From: SSSZ01 sp016790965
Lineage (GTDB): Bacteria > Pseudomonadota > Gammaproteobacteria > Burkholderiales > Rhodocyclaceae
Assembly (NCBI GenBank): GCA_016790965.1
Contig: JAEUNZ010000001.1
Span: 1-64,000, forward strand
Direction of reading: 5' to 3'
DNA: 64,000 nucleotides
The notes beneath the pieces are model-generated. The model was not told where the DNA came from. It saw only the letters and a program-made list of their open reading frames with translations, and ran no database searches. Shown one piece after another: positions 52,445-61,003 of the stretch (the first letter of the stretch is position 1; the number at the start of each line of letters is the position of its first letter). The position numbers were made by a program, and so were the translations under genes.

Positions 52445-52693
52445 CCTTGGAAAATCCGGATAGTTCGATCACTTTCCCGAAGATGCGCCGAGCAGAAACA
52501 CCGGAAAGTAGAGTTTGACGAACCCGACCATCTTGTCAATGAAGAGGCCGGTGAACATGGGAGCGACAAGGGATGGGTCGGTCAGCAGAACGGCGCCGAG
52601 CGCAGCGACCGGTGCGAACATGATGACGCTGTAGCCGCGATAGGCGACAAACATCAAGAAGCAGAGTGCGGACAGGACGATGAGAAAGTCCAT
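52445..52693 (-). pseudogene. GntP-family permease, N-terminal fragment with frameshift
   Basis: From ATG 52693 the reading begins MDFLIVLSALCFLMFVAYRG and continues APVAALGAVLLTDPSLVAP and DKMVGFVKLYFPVFLLGA, the start of a GntP/gluconate:H+ symporter family member. The frame stops at 52469. Inserting one base near 52487 restores the expected GAIFGKVIELSGFSK, after which the homology ends and pirin sequence begins. So the gene has a one-base deletion and has lost over 80 percent of its length. Confidence 0.75.
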
Positions 52694-53016
52694 GGGTTTC
52701 CTCCGGGTGTGGTTGTTGAGTGCCGATCCCTTTGCAACAGCCGTGCCGGATTTATAAGCGATTGAATATTGGGTATTTATACCGGATTAGTCGGCGTCGC
52801 GACGCATTTTCGTGTCCGCCGTCACGACGATCTGTCCGGCAGGGCAGACAGTGGCGGCGCCGCAGTGAGCGACCCCTCCACGCTATGGAGGTTGGGGGTC
52901 GTCACCAGGGGGGCGCGAGAACTGCGCGCGTGACGCGAGCGGAAAGACTCTGCAGCGCCTGCCCTTCATCCATCGTTTTATCCCCTGCCGCGTCCCCTGG
53001 CGCGGGCCGCAATCCC
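52694..53016. other. Intergenic region upstream of the gntP remnant
   Basis: 323 bases with no recognised gene. It holds the former gntP promoter region, with loosely matching CCGG-flanked AT-rich arms around 52750-52790, and a hairpin at 52871-52900. Confidence 0.45.
52871..52900 (-). terminator. Two-part hairpin downstream of the prkA operon
   Basis: GACCCC pairs with GGGGTC, and inside it CTCCA pairs with TGGAG. It lies about 120 bases past the last hydrolase gene on that strand. There is no U-tract, so it is only a possible terminator. Confidence 0.35.
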
Positions 53017-53859
53017 TTATGGACAGCGCTTACCCGAACTGCGCTCGCAACCGACCTGGTCCAACCTGGCGCGGAGGGCCGGTCCGTAAGCGTCGGCCAG
53101 GTGAACGTCGTCGTGACCGGCCTCTGGGATCAGGACTAGTTCCGCCTTGGGAACCCGGGCCTGGATCAGCCGGCTATGAGCCGAGGGGATGAAGGTGTCG
53201 GCTTCGCCGTGGATGAGGAGCAGAGGACCCTGGATGGCCGTGGCGGCAGTACAGGTGTCCAGGGGGTAGCGGACGATGAATCCCGGCAGGTAGGGGTAGA
53301 CGGTCTTGGTGAGTTCTTTGAGGCTGCAATAGGGAGAGACGAGAACGGTCAGGGCCGGCTGGACTTCCGCCGCCAGGATGGCCGCCGGACCGCTGCCCAG
53401 GGAGCGCCCGTGGATCACCTTGGGGGCGCCGGGGTAGCGGGCTTCCAGGGCCGTCCAGGCGGCCCGCACGTCGGCCAGGAGCTGGGCTTCGCTGCTGACG
53501 CTGCCGCTGCTCTTGCCGTAGCCCCGGTAGTCGATCATGAAGAGGTCCAGATTCGCCTGGCGGTAGAGATCGTGGTTGGAGAACCAGCTGTCCAGGTTGC
53601 CGCCGTTGCCGTGCAGGAAGAACACCACCCCCCGGGGATGGGGCAGCCGCAGGTTGAGGGCCGAGAGACTGCCGCCGGGAACCGGGATGCTGACTTCCTC
53701 GACATCCTTGGGCAACCGGAAATCGTGCTGGGAGGGCAGCGGCTCGCCGCGGAAGATGAGGCTTTCCTGGGTCCACCAGATCCAGGCGACGAGGCCGACG
53801 TAGGCAAGGGCCAGAAGGAAGATCCCTCGCCCCGCCAGGCTGAGCAGGCTAGCCCTCAC
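53017..53859 (-). CDS. Membrane-anchored alpha/beta hydrolase
   Basis: 280 residues with one N-terminal helix (FLLALAYVGLVAWIWW) and an alpha/beta hydrolase domain. Nucleophile elbow GRSLGSGP (serine at about 148), oxyanion region HGNGGNLDSWF, aspartate in IHGEADTFIP and histidine in EAGHDDVHL complete the triad. It resembles the BEM46/YfhR-like group. Substrate unknown. It overlaps the spoVR 3' end by 11 bases and so extends the prkA-yeaH-spoVR unit. Confidence 0.85.
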   Translation of the reverse strand: MRASLLSLAGRGIFLLALAYVGLVAWIWWTQESLIFRGEPLPSQHDFRLPKDVEEVSIPVPGGSLSALNLRLPHPRGVVFFLHGNGGNLDSWFSNHDLYRQANLDLFMIDYRGYGKSSGSVSSEAQLLADVRAAWTALEARYPGAPKVIHGRSLGSGPAAILAAEVQPALTVLVSPYCSLKELTKTVYPYLPGFIVRYPLDTCTAATAIQGPLLLIHGEADTFIPSAHSRLIQARVPKAELVLIPEAGHDDVHLADAYGPALRARLDQVGCERSSGKRCP

Positions 53860-55372
53860 GCCGCCGCTTCTCGCTCTTCTTCTCGAACAGCAGGTTGACG
53901 TTTCCGCTGGGGAGCTGTTCTTCCAGCCGCACGGTGAAGCCCCACAGATAGGCCAGATGCTCCAGGACCGATTCGGTCTCCGCCCCCAGGGGGCGGCGAT
54001 CGTGCAGGAAATGGCGCAGGGTGAGGGAGCGGTCGCCCCGCAGGTCCACGTTCCAGACCTGGATATTGGGTTCGCTGCTGCCCAGGTTGTACTGTTCTCC
54101 CAGGGTGCGGCGCAGGCTGCGGTAGCCTTGGTCGTCGTGGATGGCGTCGATGTGCAGGTGCTTGCGCGTGTCGTCGTCGAGGATGGCGAAAAAGCGGAAT
54201 TCCCGCATCAGCCGTGGCGAGAGGTACTGGGCGACGAAGCTCTCGTCCTTGAAGTTGCTGAGGGCAAAGTTGAAAGTCTCGCGCCAATCGGACCCCGCGA
54301 TGTCGGGGAACCACTCCCGGTCCTCTTCGTCCGGGGCCTCGCAGATGCGGCGCAGGTCTTTCCACATGGCGAAGCCCAGGGCGTAGGGGTTGATGCCGGA
54401 ATACCAGGGGCTGTTGTAGGGGGGCTGGTAGACGACGTTGGTGTGGGACTGGAGAAATTCGATCATGAAGCCGTCTGACAGCCGCCCCTCGTCGTAGAGG
54501 GTGTTGAGCAGGGTGTAGTGCCAGTAAGTGGCCCAGCCTTCGTTCATCACCTGGGTCTGGCGTTGGGGATAGAAGTACTGGCCGATCTTGCGCACGATGC
54601 GCACCACTTCCCGCTGCCAGGGTTCCAGCAGAGGGGCGTTCTTTTCTACGAAGTACAGCAGGTTTTCCTCGGGCTCCTCGGGGAAGCGGCGCTCCTCTTC
54701 CTGCATCTCGACGACTTCCTGTTTCGGCAGGGTGCGCCAGAGGTCGTTGATCTGGGCCTGAAGATAGGCCTCCCGCTCCTTCTGGCGCAGGGTTTCCTTT
54801 TCCAGCGAGAGGCGGGGCGAGCGCTTGTAACGGTCGACGCCCAGGTTCATGAGGGCATGGCAGGCGTCCACCAGGCGCTCGACGGCTTCCGCGCCGTGGC
54901 GTTCCTCGCACTGGGCAATGTAGTTCTTGGCGAAGACCAGGTAATCGATGATGGCGTCGGCGCTGGTCCACTGGCGGAAGAGGTGATTGCCCTTAAAGAA
55001 GGAGTTGTGGCCATAGGCGGCGTGGGCGATCACCAGGGCCTGCATGGTGAGGGTGTTTTCCTCCATCAGGTAGGCGATGCAGGGGTCTGAATTGATGACA
55101 ATCTCGTAGGCCAGGCCCATGTGGCCGCGCTTGTAGCGGTTCTCGGTTTCCAGGAAGTGCTTGCCGAAAGACCAGTGGTGGTAATAGACCGGCATGCCGA
55201 TGGAAGCGTAGGCGTCCATCATCTGTTCGGCGGTGATGATTTCGAGCTGATGGCGATAGCAGTCAAGGCCGTAGTTGCGTGCCACGCGGCCGATTTCGGC
55301 GTCGTAGCGCTCTATGGCCTCGATGGTCCAGTCGGAGCCCTCGGCGATGGGGCGGATTTTCTTCTTGCTCAT
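53849..55372 (-). CDS. SpoVR family protein
   Basis: 507 residues from ATG 55372 (MSKKKIRPIAEGSDWT). Family landmarks: YYHHWSFGKHFLETENRYKR, MGLAYEIVINSDPCIAYLME, NEGWATYWHYTLLNTLYDEG and NPYALGFAMWKDLRRI. SpoVR homologues outside spore formers (YcgB) accompany PrkA/YeaG and YeaH in stress and starvation responses. It follows yeaH by 64 bases. Confidence 0.95.
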   Translation of the reverse strand: MSKKKIRPIAEGSDWTIEAIERYDAEIGRVARNYGLDCYRHQLEIITAEQMMDAYASIGMPVYYHHWSFGKHFLETENRYKRGHMGLAYEIVINSDPCIAYLMEENTLTMQALVIAHAAYGHNSFFKGNHLFRQWTSADAIIDYLVFAKNYIAQCEERHGAEAVERLVDACHALMNLGVDRYKRSPRLSLEKETLRQKEREAYLQAQINDLWRTLPKQEVVEMQEEERRFPEEPEENLLYFVEKNAPLLEPWQREVVRIVRKIGQYFYPQRQTQVMNEGWATYWHYTLLNTLYDEGRLSDGFMIEFLQSHTNVVYQPPYNSPWYSGINPYALGFAMWKDLRRICEAPDEEDREWFPDIAGSDWRETFNFALSNFKDESFVAQYLSPRLMREFRFFAILDDDTRKHLHIDAIHDDQGYRSLRRTLGEQYNLGSSEPNIQVWNVDLRGDRSLTLRHFLHDRRPLGAETESVLEHLAYLWGFTVRLEEQLPSGNVNLLFEKKSEKRRREG

Positions 55373-55436
55373 GGTGCTCCCGCCGGGCAAGCCGCCAGGG
55401 GCGAGGTGAAGGGGGGCGGGCGTGAGGGTGCGCCGC

Positions 55437-56705
55437 TCATGCTAGCCTCTTGTGGAATAGTTCCCGGAAGACGGGGTAGATGTCGGTGACCTCGCCGATG
55501 CGTTGCAGGGCGAAGCACTCCGGGTGGGTCTCCTGCAGCCGCTCGTATTCCAGCCACAGGTTCTGCGGTGCGCCCTCGGTGATTTCGATGTAGGCGAAGT
55601 ACTGCACGCAGGGCAGGATGGACTCGCTGAGGATTTGCCGGCACAGGGGAGAGTCGTCGTTCCAGTTATCACCGTCCGAAGCCTGGGCGCCGTAGATGTT
55701 CCACAGGTTGGAGCTGTAGCGCTCGGCGATGATCTGCTGCATGAGCTTCAAGGCGCTGGACACGATGGTGCCGCCGGTTTCCCGGGAATGGAAGAAATTT
55801 TCTTCATCCACCTCTTCCGCCGCTGTGTGGTGGCGGATGAAAACTACCTCGATCTTCTCGTAATTGCGGTTCAGGAAGAGGTAGAGCAGCATGAAGAAGC
55901 GCTTGGCCATCTGTTTCTTCTGCTCGTCCATGGACCCGGACACGTCCATCAGGCAGAACATCACTGCCTGGGTCGAGGGCTGGGGGATGCGGATGCGGTT
56001 GCTGAAGCGCAGATCGAAGGGGTCGATGAAGGGAATGGCCTCGCGGCGCGCCTTGAGGCAGGCGATTTCCCGCTCGATGCGCTCGATGCCCGGGTCGCCC
56101 GGCACGTCGCGCTTCAGGCGGTCGAGTTCCTCCTGCAATTCCCGCAGGCGGGCGGAATAGGGGCCGCCCACCGCCACCCGGCGGCCGGCGGCGCCGCGCA
56201 TGGTGCGCACCAGATTGATATTGGTCGGCACCCCCGTCTGGGTATAGCCGGCCCGCACCCGCTTGTATTCATCCACCCGGGCGAGCTGGCGCTTCACCAG
56301 ATTGGGCAGGGCCAGTTCGTCGAAGAAGATGTCGAGAAATTCGTCCCGGGTGAGGGTGAAGACGAAATCGTCCTGGCCCTCCCCTTCATTGCTGGCCCGG
56401 CCTTTGCCCTGGCCGCTGCCGCCTCCCAGCGGTCGCTCGACCTGATCACCGGTATTGAAGCGGTCGTTGCCGGGATGGACCATGTCCCGCTTGCCCCCCC
56501 GGCCATGGCGGAAATGGGGTTCTGAGATGTCTTTGCCGGGGATGCCGATCTTCTCGCCGTTATCCAGGTCGCGGATGCCCCGCCTGGCGATGGCGTCGGC
56601 CACCGATTTGCGAATCTGTCCCTTGAAGCGCTGGATGAACCGGCTCCGATTGATCGAACTCTTGTTCTTGCTGTCCTGCCGCCGATCGACGATGCGTACC
56701 GTCAT
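55437..56705 (-). CDS. yeaH: YeaH/YhbH family protein (DUF444, VWA-like)
   Basis: 422 residues from ATG 56705 (MTVRIVDRRQDSKNKS). The DUF444 hallmark SEPHFRHGRGGKRDMVHPGN is followed by a VWA-type metal-ion site in CLMDVSGSMDEQKK. YeaH works with the YeaG/PrkA kinase in nitrogen and starvation stress in E. coli. It is the middle gene of the prkA-yeaH-spoVR operon. Confidence 0.95.
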   Translation of the reverse strand: MTVRIVDRRQDSKNKSSINRSRFIQRFKGQIRKSVADAIARRGIRDLDNGEKIGIPGKDISEPHFRHGRGGKRDMVHPGNDRFNTGDQVERPLGGGSGQGKGRASNEGEGQDDFVFTLTRDEFLDIFFDELALPNLVKRQLARVDEYKRVRAGYTQTGVPTNINLVRTMRGAAGRRVAVGGPYSARLRELQEELDRLKRDVPGDPGIERIEREIACLKARREAIPFIDPFDLRFSNRIRIPQPSTQAVMFCLMDVSGSMDEQKKQMAKRFFMLLYLFLNRNYEKIEVVFIRHHTAAEEVDEENFFHSRETGGTIVSSALKLMQQIIAERYSSNLWNIYGAQASDGDNWNDDSPLCRQILSESILPCVQYFAYIEITEGAPQNLWLEYERLQETHPECFALQRIGEVTDIYPVFRELFHKRLA

Positions 56706-56756
56706 TGAGGACTCCCTGTGTCGGGCGCGAGGCACAGGCCACGCGCTCCCGGCCCA

Positions 56757-58679
56757 TCACGAAGACTTGCGTACCCGCAGATACCACTCGCACAGCAGGC
56801 GCACCTGTTTTTCGGTATAGCCCTTGGTGATCATGCGATTGACGAAATCCTGGTGCTTCTTCTGCTCGTCGGCGCTGGCCTTGGTGTTGAAGGAGATGAC
56901 CGGCAGCAACTCCTCGGTGTTGGAAAACATCTTCTTTTCGATCACCGCCCGCAGCTTCTCGTAGCTGGTCCAGGACGGATTCTTGCCGTCGTGCTTGGCC
57001 CGGGCGCGCAGGACGAAATTGACCACCTCGTTGCGGAAGTCCTTGGGATTGCTGATGCCGGCCGGCTTCTCGATTTTCTCCAACTCGTCGTTCAGGGCCC
57101 CCCGGTCGAGGATTTCGCCGGTGTTCGGGTCGCGGAATTCCTGGTCTTGAATCCAGAAGTCGGCGTAGGTGACGTAGCGGTCGAAGATGTTCTGGCCGTA
57201 TTCGGAATAACTTTCCAGGTAGGCGGTCTGGATTTCCTTGCCGATGAACTCGGCGTAGCGTGGGGAGAGGTATTCCTTGAGGAAGCGCAGATAGCGTTCC
57301 TCAATCTCGGGCGGGTACTGTTCCTGTTCGATCTGCTGCTCCAGGACGTACATCAGGTGTACCGGATTGGCCGCCACCTCCCGGTGGTCGAAGTTGAAGA
57401 CCTTGGAGAGAATCTTGAAGGCGAAGCGGGTGGACAGCCCGGTCATGCCCTCGTCCACCCCGGCGTAGTCGCGGTACTCCTGGTAGCTCTTGGCCTTGGG
57501 GTCGGTGTCCTTGAGATTTTCGCCGTCGTAGACCCGCATTTTGCTGTAGATGGAAGAGTTCTCCGGCTCCTTGAGGCGCGACAGGGCGGCGAACTGGGCC
57601 ATCATGCGTAGAGTGTCCGGCGCGCAGGGGGCCTGGGAAAGCGACGAATTGACCAGCAGCTTTTCGTAGATGTGGATCTCGTCCGACACCCGCAGGCAGT
57701 ACGGAACCTTGACGATATAAATGCGGTCGAGGAAAGCCTCGTTGTTGCGGTTGTTCTTGAAAGCCTGCCATTCCGCCTCGTTGGAGTGGGCCAGCACGAG
57801 CCCGTCGAAGGGGATGGCGCCGAAGCCCTCGGTGCCCTTGTAGTTCTGCTCCTGGGTGGCGGTGAGCAGGGGGTGCAGTACCTTGATGGGCGCCTTGAAC
57901 ATCTCGACGAATTCCAGGATGCCCCGGTTGGCGAGGCACAGGCCGCCGGAGTAGGAATAGGCGTCCGGGTCGTTCTGGGAATAGGTTTCCAGCTTCCTGA
58001 TGTCGATCTTGCCCACCAGGCTGGAAATGTCCTGGTTGTTCTCGTCGCCCGGTTCGGTCTTGGAGACGGCGATCTGGGACAGCACCGAGGGGCGAATCTT
58101 CACCACCCGGAACTTGGTGATGTCGCCGCCGAATTCCTGCAGGCGCTTCACCGCCCAGGGGCTCATGATGGTGCCCAGGTAGCGGCGGGGGATGCCGTAA
58201 TCCTCTTCCAGGATGGGGCCATCCTCATTGACGTTGAACAGGCCCAGGGGCGATTCATGCACCGGCGAACCCTTGATGGCGTAGAAGGGCACCTTCTCGA
58301 TGAGGGCCTTCAGCCGCTCTGCGAGTGAGGACTTACCCCCGCCGACCGGCCCAAGAAGGTAAAGAATCTGCTTCTTCTCCTCCAGGCCCTGGGCGGCGTG
58401 ACGGAAGTAGGAAACGATGTTCTCGATCACCTCCTCCATGCCGTAAAACTCGCGGAAGGCGGGATAGAGCTTCATCATCTTGTTGGCGAAGATGCGCGAG
58501 AGCCGAGGTTCCAGCCGTGTATCGAGAAGTTCCGGCTCGCCAATGGCGATGAGCATGCGCTCGGCGACGCTGGCGTAGGCAGTGGGGTCGGTCTTGCACA
58601 GGTCGAGGTATTCCTGGACCGACATTTCTTCCTCTTGCGCGGCTTCGTAGCGGCTCTGGTAGCGGGCGAAGATCGACAT
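56757..58679 (-). CDS. prkA: PrkA/YeaG serine protein kinase (AAA+)
   Basis: 640 residues from ATG 58679 (MSIFARYQSRYEAAQEEE). The AAA+ part has Walker A GPVGGGKSSLAERLK (about residue 110) and YSYSGGLCLANRGILEFVE; the C-terminal kinase-like part contains YCLRVSDEIHIYEKLL and NPSWTSYEKLRAVIEKKMF. PrkA is a stress-linked Ser/Thr kinase and possibly a AAA+ protease-like enzyme. First gene of the unit, preceded by a 108-base gap with a palindromic hairpin. Confidence 0.95.
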   Translation of the reverse strand: MSIFARYQSRYEAAQEEEMSVQEYLDLCKTDPTAYASVAERMLIAIGEPELLDTRLEPRLSRIFANKMMKLYPAFREFYGMEEVIENIVSYFRHAAQGLEEKKQILYLLGPVGGGKSSLAERLKALIEKVPFYAIKGSPVHESPLGLFNVNEDGPILEEDYGIPRRYLGTIMSPWAVKRLQEFGGDITKFRVVKIRPSVLSQIAVSKTEPGDENNQDISSLVGKIDIRKLETYSQNDPDAYSYSGGLCLANRGILEFVEMFKAPIKVLHPLLTATQEQNYKGTEGFGAIPFDGLVLAHSNEAEWQAFKNNRNNEAFLDRIYIVKVPYCLRVSDEIHIYEKLLVNSSLSQAPCAPDTLRMMAQFAALSRLKEPENSSIYSKMRVYDGENLKDTDPKAKSYQEYRDYAGVDEGMTGLSTRFAFKILSKVFNFDHREVAANPVHLMYVLEQQIEQEQYPPEIEERYLRFLKEYLSPRYAEFIGKEIQTAYLESYSEYGQNIFDRYVTYADFWIQDQEFRDPNTGEILDRGALNDELEKIEKPAGISNPKDFRNEVVNFVLRARAKHDGKNPSWTSYEKLRAVIEKKMFSNTEELLPVISFNTKASADEQKKHQDFVNRMITKGYTEKQVRLLCEWYLRVRKSS

Positions 58680-58750
58680 GCTGGACTCCTTCCTGGTTGT
58701 ACCGCCGGCATCCTGCCGTGTGCGGGTTTGAATCCACATTCGTACAACGG

Positions 58751-58772
58751 TTCAACCGGAAACCCGGTTGAA
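58751..58772. repeat. Perfect hairpin between the arginase-OAT gene and prkA
   Basis: TTCAACCGG and CCGGTTGAA form a nine-pair stem with an AAAC loop. It lies 16 bases past the fusion gene stop and 72 bases before the prkA start. It may be a terminator without a U-tract or an operator for prkA. Confidence 0.5.
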
Positions 58773-58787
58773 GCGGGCGGTTTCACT

Positions 58788-60869
58788 CTACGCCGCCTGC
58801 GGTTGCCTCCCGGCCAAATCCTTCACGGTCTCGGCCAGACGGTCAAGCCCCCAGTCCAGTTCGCCACGGCGGAGGGTGAGCGGTGGCGCCAGGCGCAATA
58901 CCGTGCCATGGGTGTCCTTGCTCAGGACGCCGTGTTCCAGGAGGCCCAGGGCCAGACGGCGTGCGTCGAGCCGCTGGGCATCGAGCTCGATGCCGGCGAA
59001 CAGTCCTCTGCCTCGCACCGCCACGATGGCGGAACACTCCGCGGCCAGGGCGTTCAGGCGCTCCATCAGAATTTCGCCCAGAGCGGCGGAACGGGCGACC
59101 AGATCCTCGTCCTCCAGCACATCCAGGGCGGCCAGGGCTACGGCGGCGGCCAGCGGGTTGCCGCCGAAGGTCGAGCCGTGGTCGCCGGGTCGGAAGACGC
59201 CCATCACCGCCTCGTCGGCCAGAAAGGCGGAGACCGGCAGCAGGCCGCCGCCCAGGGCCTTGCCCAGGATGAGGCCGTCCGGCCGCACGCCATCGTGCTG
59301 GCAGGCCAGCAAGCGGCCGGTGCGTCCCAGGCCGGTCTGCACCTCGTCGGCGATGAGCAATACCTCGTGGCGGCGGCAGAGCGCCGCGCAGGCGGCCAGA
59401 TAGCCCGGGGGCGGAACGACGATGCCGCCCTCGCCCTGGATGGGCTCCACCAGGAAGGCTGCCGTATGGGGCGTGATGGCAGCGGCCAGGGCCGCCGGAT
59501 CGCCGTAGGGGATGCGCTTCATCCCGGGAGAGAAGGGGCCGAAGCCGCGGCGGTACTGGGGTTCGGACGACAGGCCCACCGCGGCCAGGGTGCGGCCGTG
59601 GAAATTGCCCTCGCAGGCGATGATTTCGGCCCTGTCCGGTGGGACGCCCTTCACTTCGTAGGCCCACTTGCGGGCGGCCTTGAGGGCCGTTTCCACCGCT
59701 TCGACGCCTGTGTTCATGGGCAGGGCGCGCTCATAGCCGGTGAGCAGGGTGAGGCGGCGCAGGAAGCGCGGCAGGCGGTCGTTGAAATAGGCTCGGGAGG
59801 TAACCGCCAGACGGCCGGCCTGCTCAGTCAGGGCGGCCAGCAGGCGGGGGTGGGCGTGGCCGAAGCTGGTGGCGGAATAGGCGGACATGAAATCGAGGTA
59901 GCGCCGCCCCTCCACGTCTTCCAGCCAGGCACCCTGGCCCCGGGCCAGGACCACCGGCAGGGGGGCGTAATTGCGGGCGCCGAAGCCCTCCTCCCAGCGC
60001 CGCAGCGTGGCAGCATCGGGGCGGGACACCGCCTCCGCCAGGGCCAGAATGAAGCGGGCCGTGGCACCCTGGGGGTCCAGGGCCGGGTCGAACTCCACGA
60101 TCTCCAGGCCGACGCAACTGCGCTCCCGCAGCACGCCGGCCAGGCCGGCCAGCAATTCTTCGGCCGTGATCCCGTGGGGGACCGGCGTCGCAACGCCCGG
60201 AGCGGCGCCGGGGTCCACGGCATCCACGTCCAGGCTGATGCCCCAGGGGCCGGGGCCCAGTTCGTGGCGCGCTGCGGCGAAGACGGAGGTAAAGCCTCGC
60301 TCCCGCACCTCGGCCATGCAATGGATACGCACGCCCAGGCGGGTGAGCCGCTCCATCTCGGCCGATTCAAAGCTGCGGGCACCGATGACCACCACGCGGG
60401 ACGGGTCCAGGAGGGGGCCGGGAATCGTGGCGAGAGGCGCTTCGCCTTCACCCAGCAAGGCGGCGAGGGGCATGCCGTGGGCGTTGCCGCTGGGGCTGCT
60501 GGCGGGGGTGTGGGCGTCGAGGTGGGCGTCGATCCAGATCAGGCCGGGGGCGGTGCCCAGGGCACGGCCGACGCCCTTCCAGGTGGCGGCGGCGAGGGAA
60601 TGGTCGCCCCCCAGAACCAGGGGGCGGTCGGCCCGGGAGACGACCTCGGCGCATCGGCTGGCGAGGCGCTCCAGAATGGCGGCCAGGTCGTCCTGCCCTG
60701 CCAGCGCCAGGGCCTGCCACTCGGCTCCCAGGCCGTTGGCCCGCAGCCGTGCGACGAGACCGGCCCGGCCCAGGGGCGAGTCATCGGCAAGATGGGGATG
60801 GGGACCGCCGAGAAAACTTCCGACCGCGATGCACTGCACCGTCGGGTTCAGGGAGATCAGTTTGCGCAT
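58788..60869 (-). CDS. Arginase-ornithine aminotransferase fusion protein
   Basis: A single uninterrupted frame of 693 residues with two enzymes. Residues 1-290 are an arginase: metal ligands H90 in LVLGGDHS, D114/H116/D118 in WIDAHLDAHTP, the arginase-type SGNAHGMP loop and D214/D216 in SLDVDAVDPG. Residues 300-693 are a class III PLP aminotransferase of the ornithine type: MNTGVEAVETALKAARKWAY, GNFHGRTLAAVGLSS, IADEVQTGLGRTGRL and the PLP lysine K537 in LGKALGGGLLPVSAF. Together they would turn arginine into urea plus ornithine and then glutamate semialdehyde. Both sites look complete and no stop, frameshift or ribosome-binding site is seen at the join. Confidence 0.93.
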   Translation of the reverse strand: MRKLISLNPTVQCIAVGSFLGGPHPHLADDSPLGRAGLVARLRANGLGAEWQALALAGQDDLAAILERLASRCAEVVSRADRPLVLGGDHSLAAATWKGVGRALGTAPGLIWIDAHLDAHTPASSPSGNAHGMPLAALLGEGEAPLATIPGPLLDPSRVVVIGARSFESAEMERLTRLGVRIHCMAEVRERGFTSVFAAARHELGPGPWGISLDVDAVDPGAAPGVATPVPHGITAEELLAGLAGVLRERSCVGLEIVEFDPALDPQGATARFILALAEAVSRPDAATLRRWEEGFGARNYAPLPVVLARGQGAWLEDVEGRRYLDFMSAYSATSFGHAHPRLLAALTEQAGRLAVTSRAYFNDRLPRFLRRLTLLTGYERALPMNTGVEAVETALKAARKWAYEVKGVPPDRAEIIACEGNFHGRTLAAVGLSSEPQYRRGFGPFSPGMKRIPYGDPAALAAAITPHTAAFLVEPIQGEGGIVVPPPGYLAACAALCRRHEVLLIADEVQTGLGRTGRLLACQHDGVRPDGLILGKALGGGLLPVSAFLADEAVMGVFRPGDHGSTFGGNPLAAAVALAALDVLEDEDLVARSAALGEILMERLNALAAECSAIVAVRGRGLFAGIELDAQRLDARRLALGLLEHGVLSKDTHGTVLRLAPPLTLRRGELDWGLDRLAETVKDLAGRQPQAA

Positions 60870-61003
60870 GGGGCGCCTCCTCTCCAGGCCTGGGGGTCTC
60901 TACCAGCTTAGACGAGAGTCGCCGGGGCCGGTTCGGAAGCTTTGCCGGACGGTCGAAATCCGCCCCCGGATGGCGTGCGGTGATCGGGGGGCCGGCCTCT
61001 GGC

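Noticed and set aside
58398..60911. An 837-codon open frame on the + strand opposite prkA and the arginase fusion
   Set aside because: Antisense shadow of two well-supported genes, glycine/glutamine-rich and without domains.
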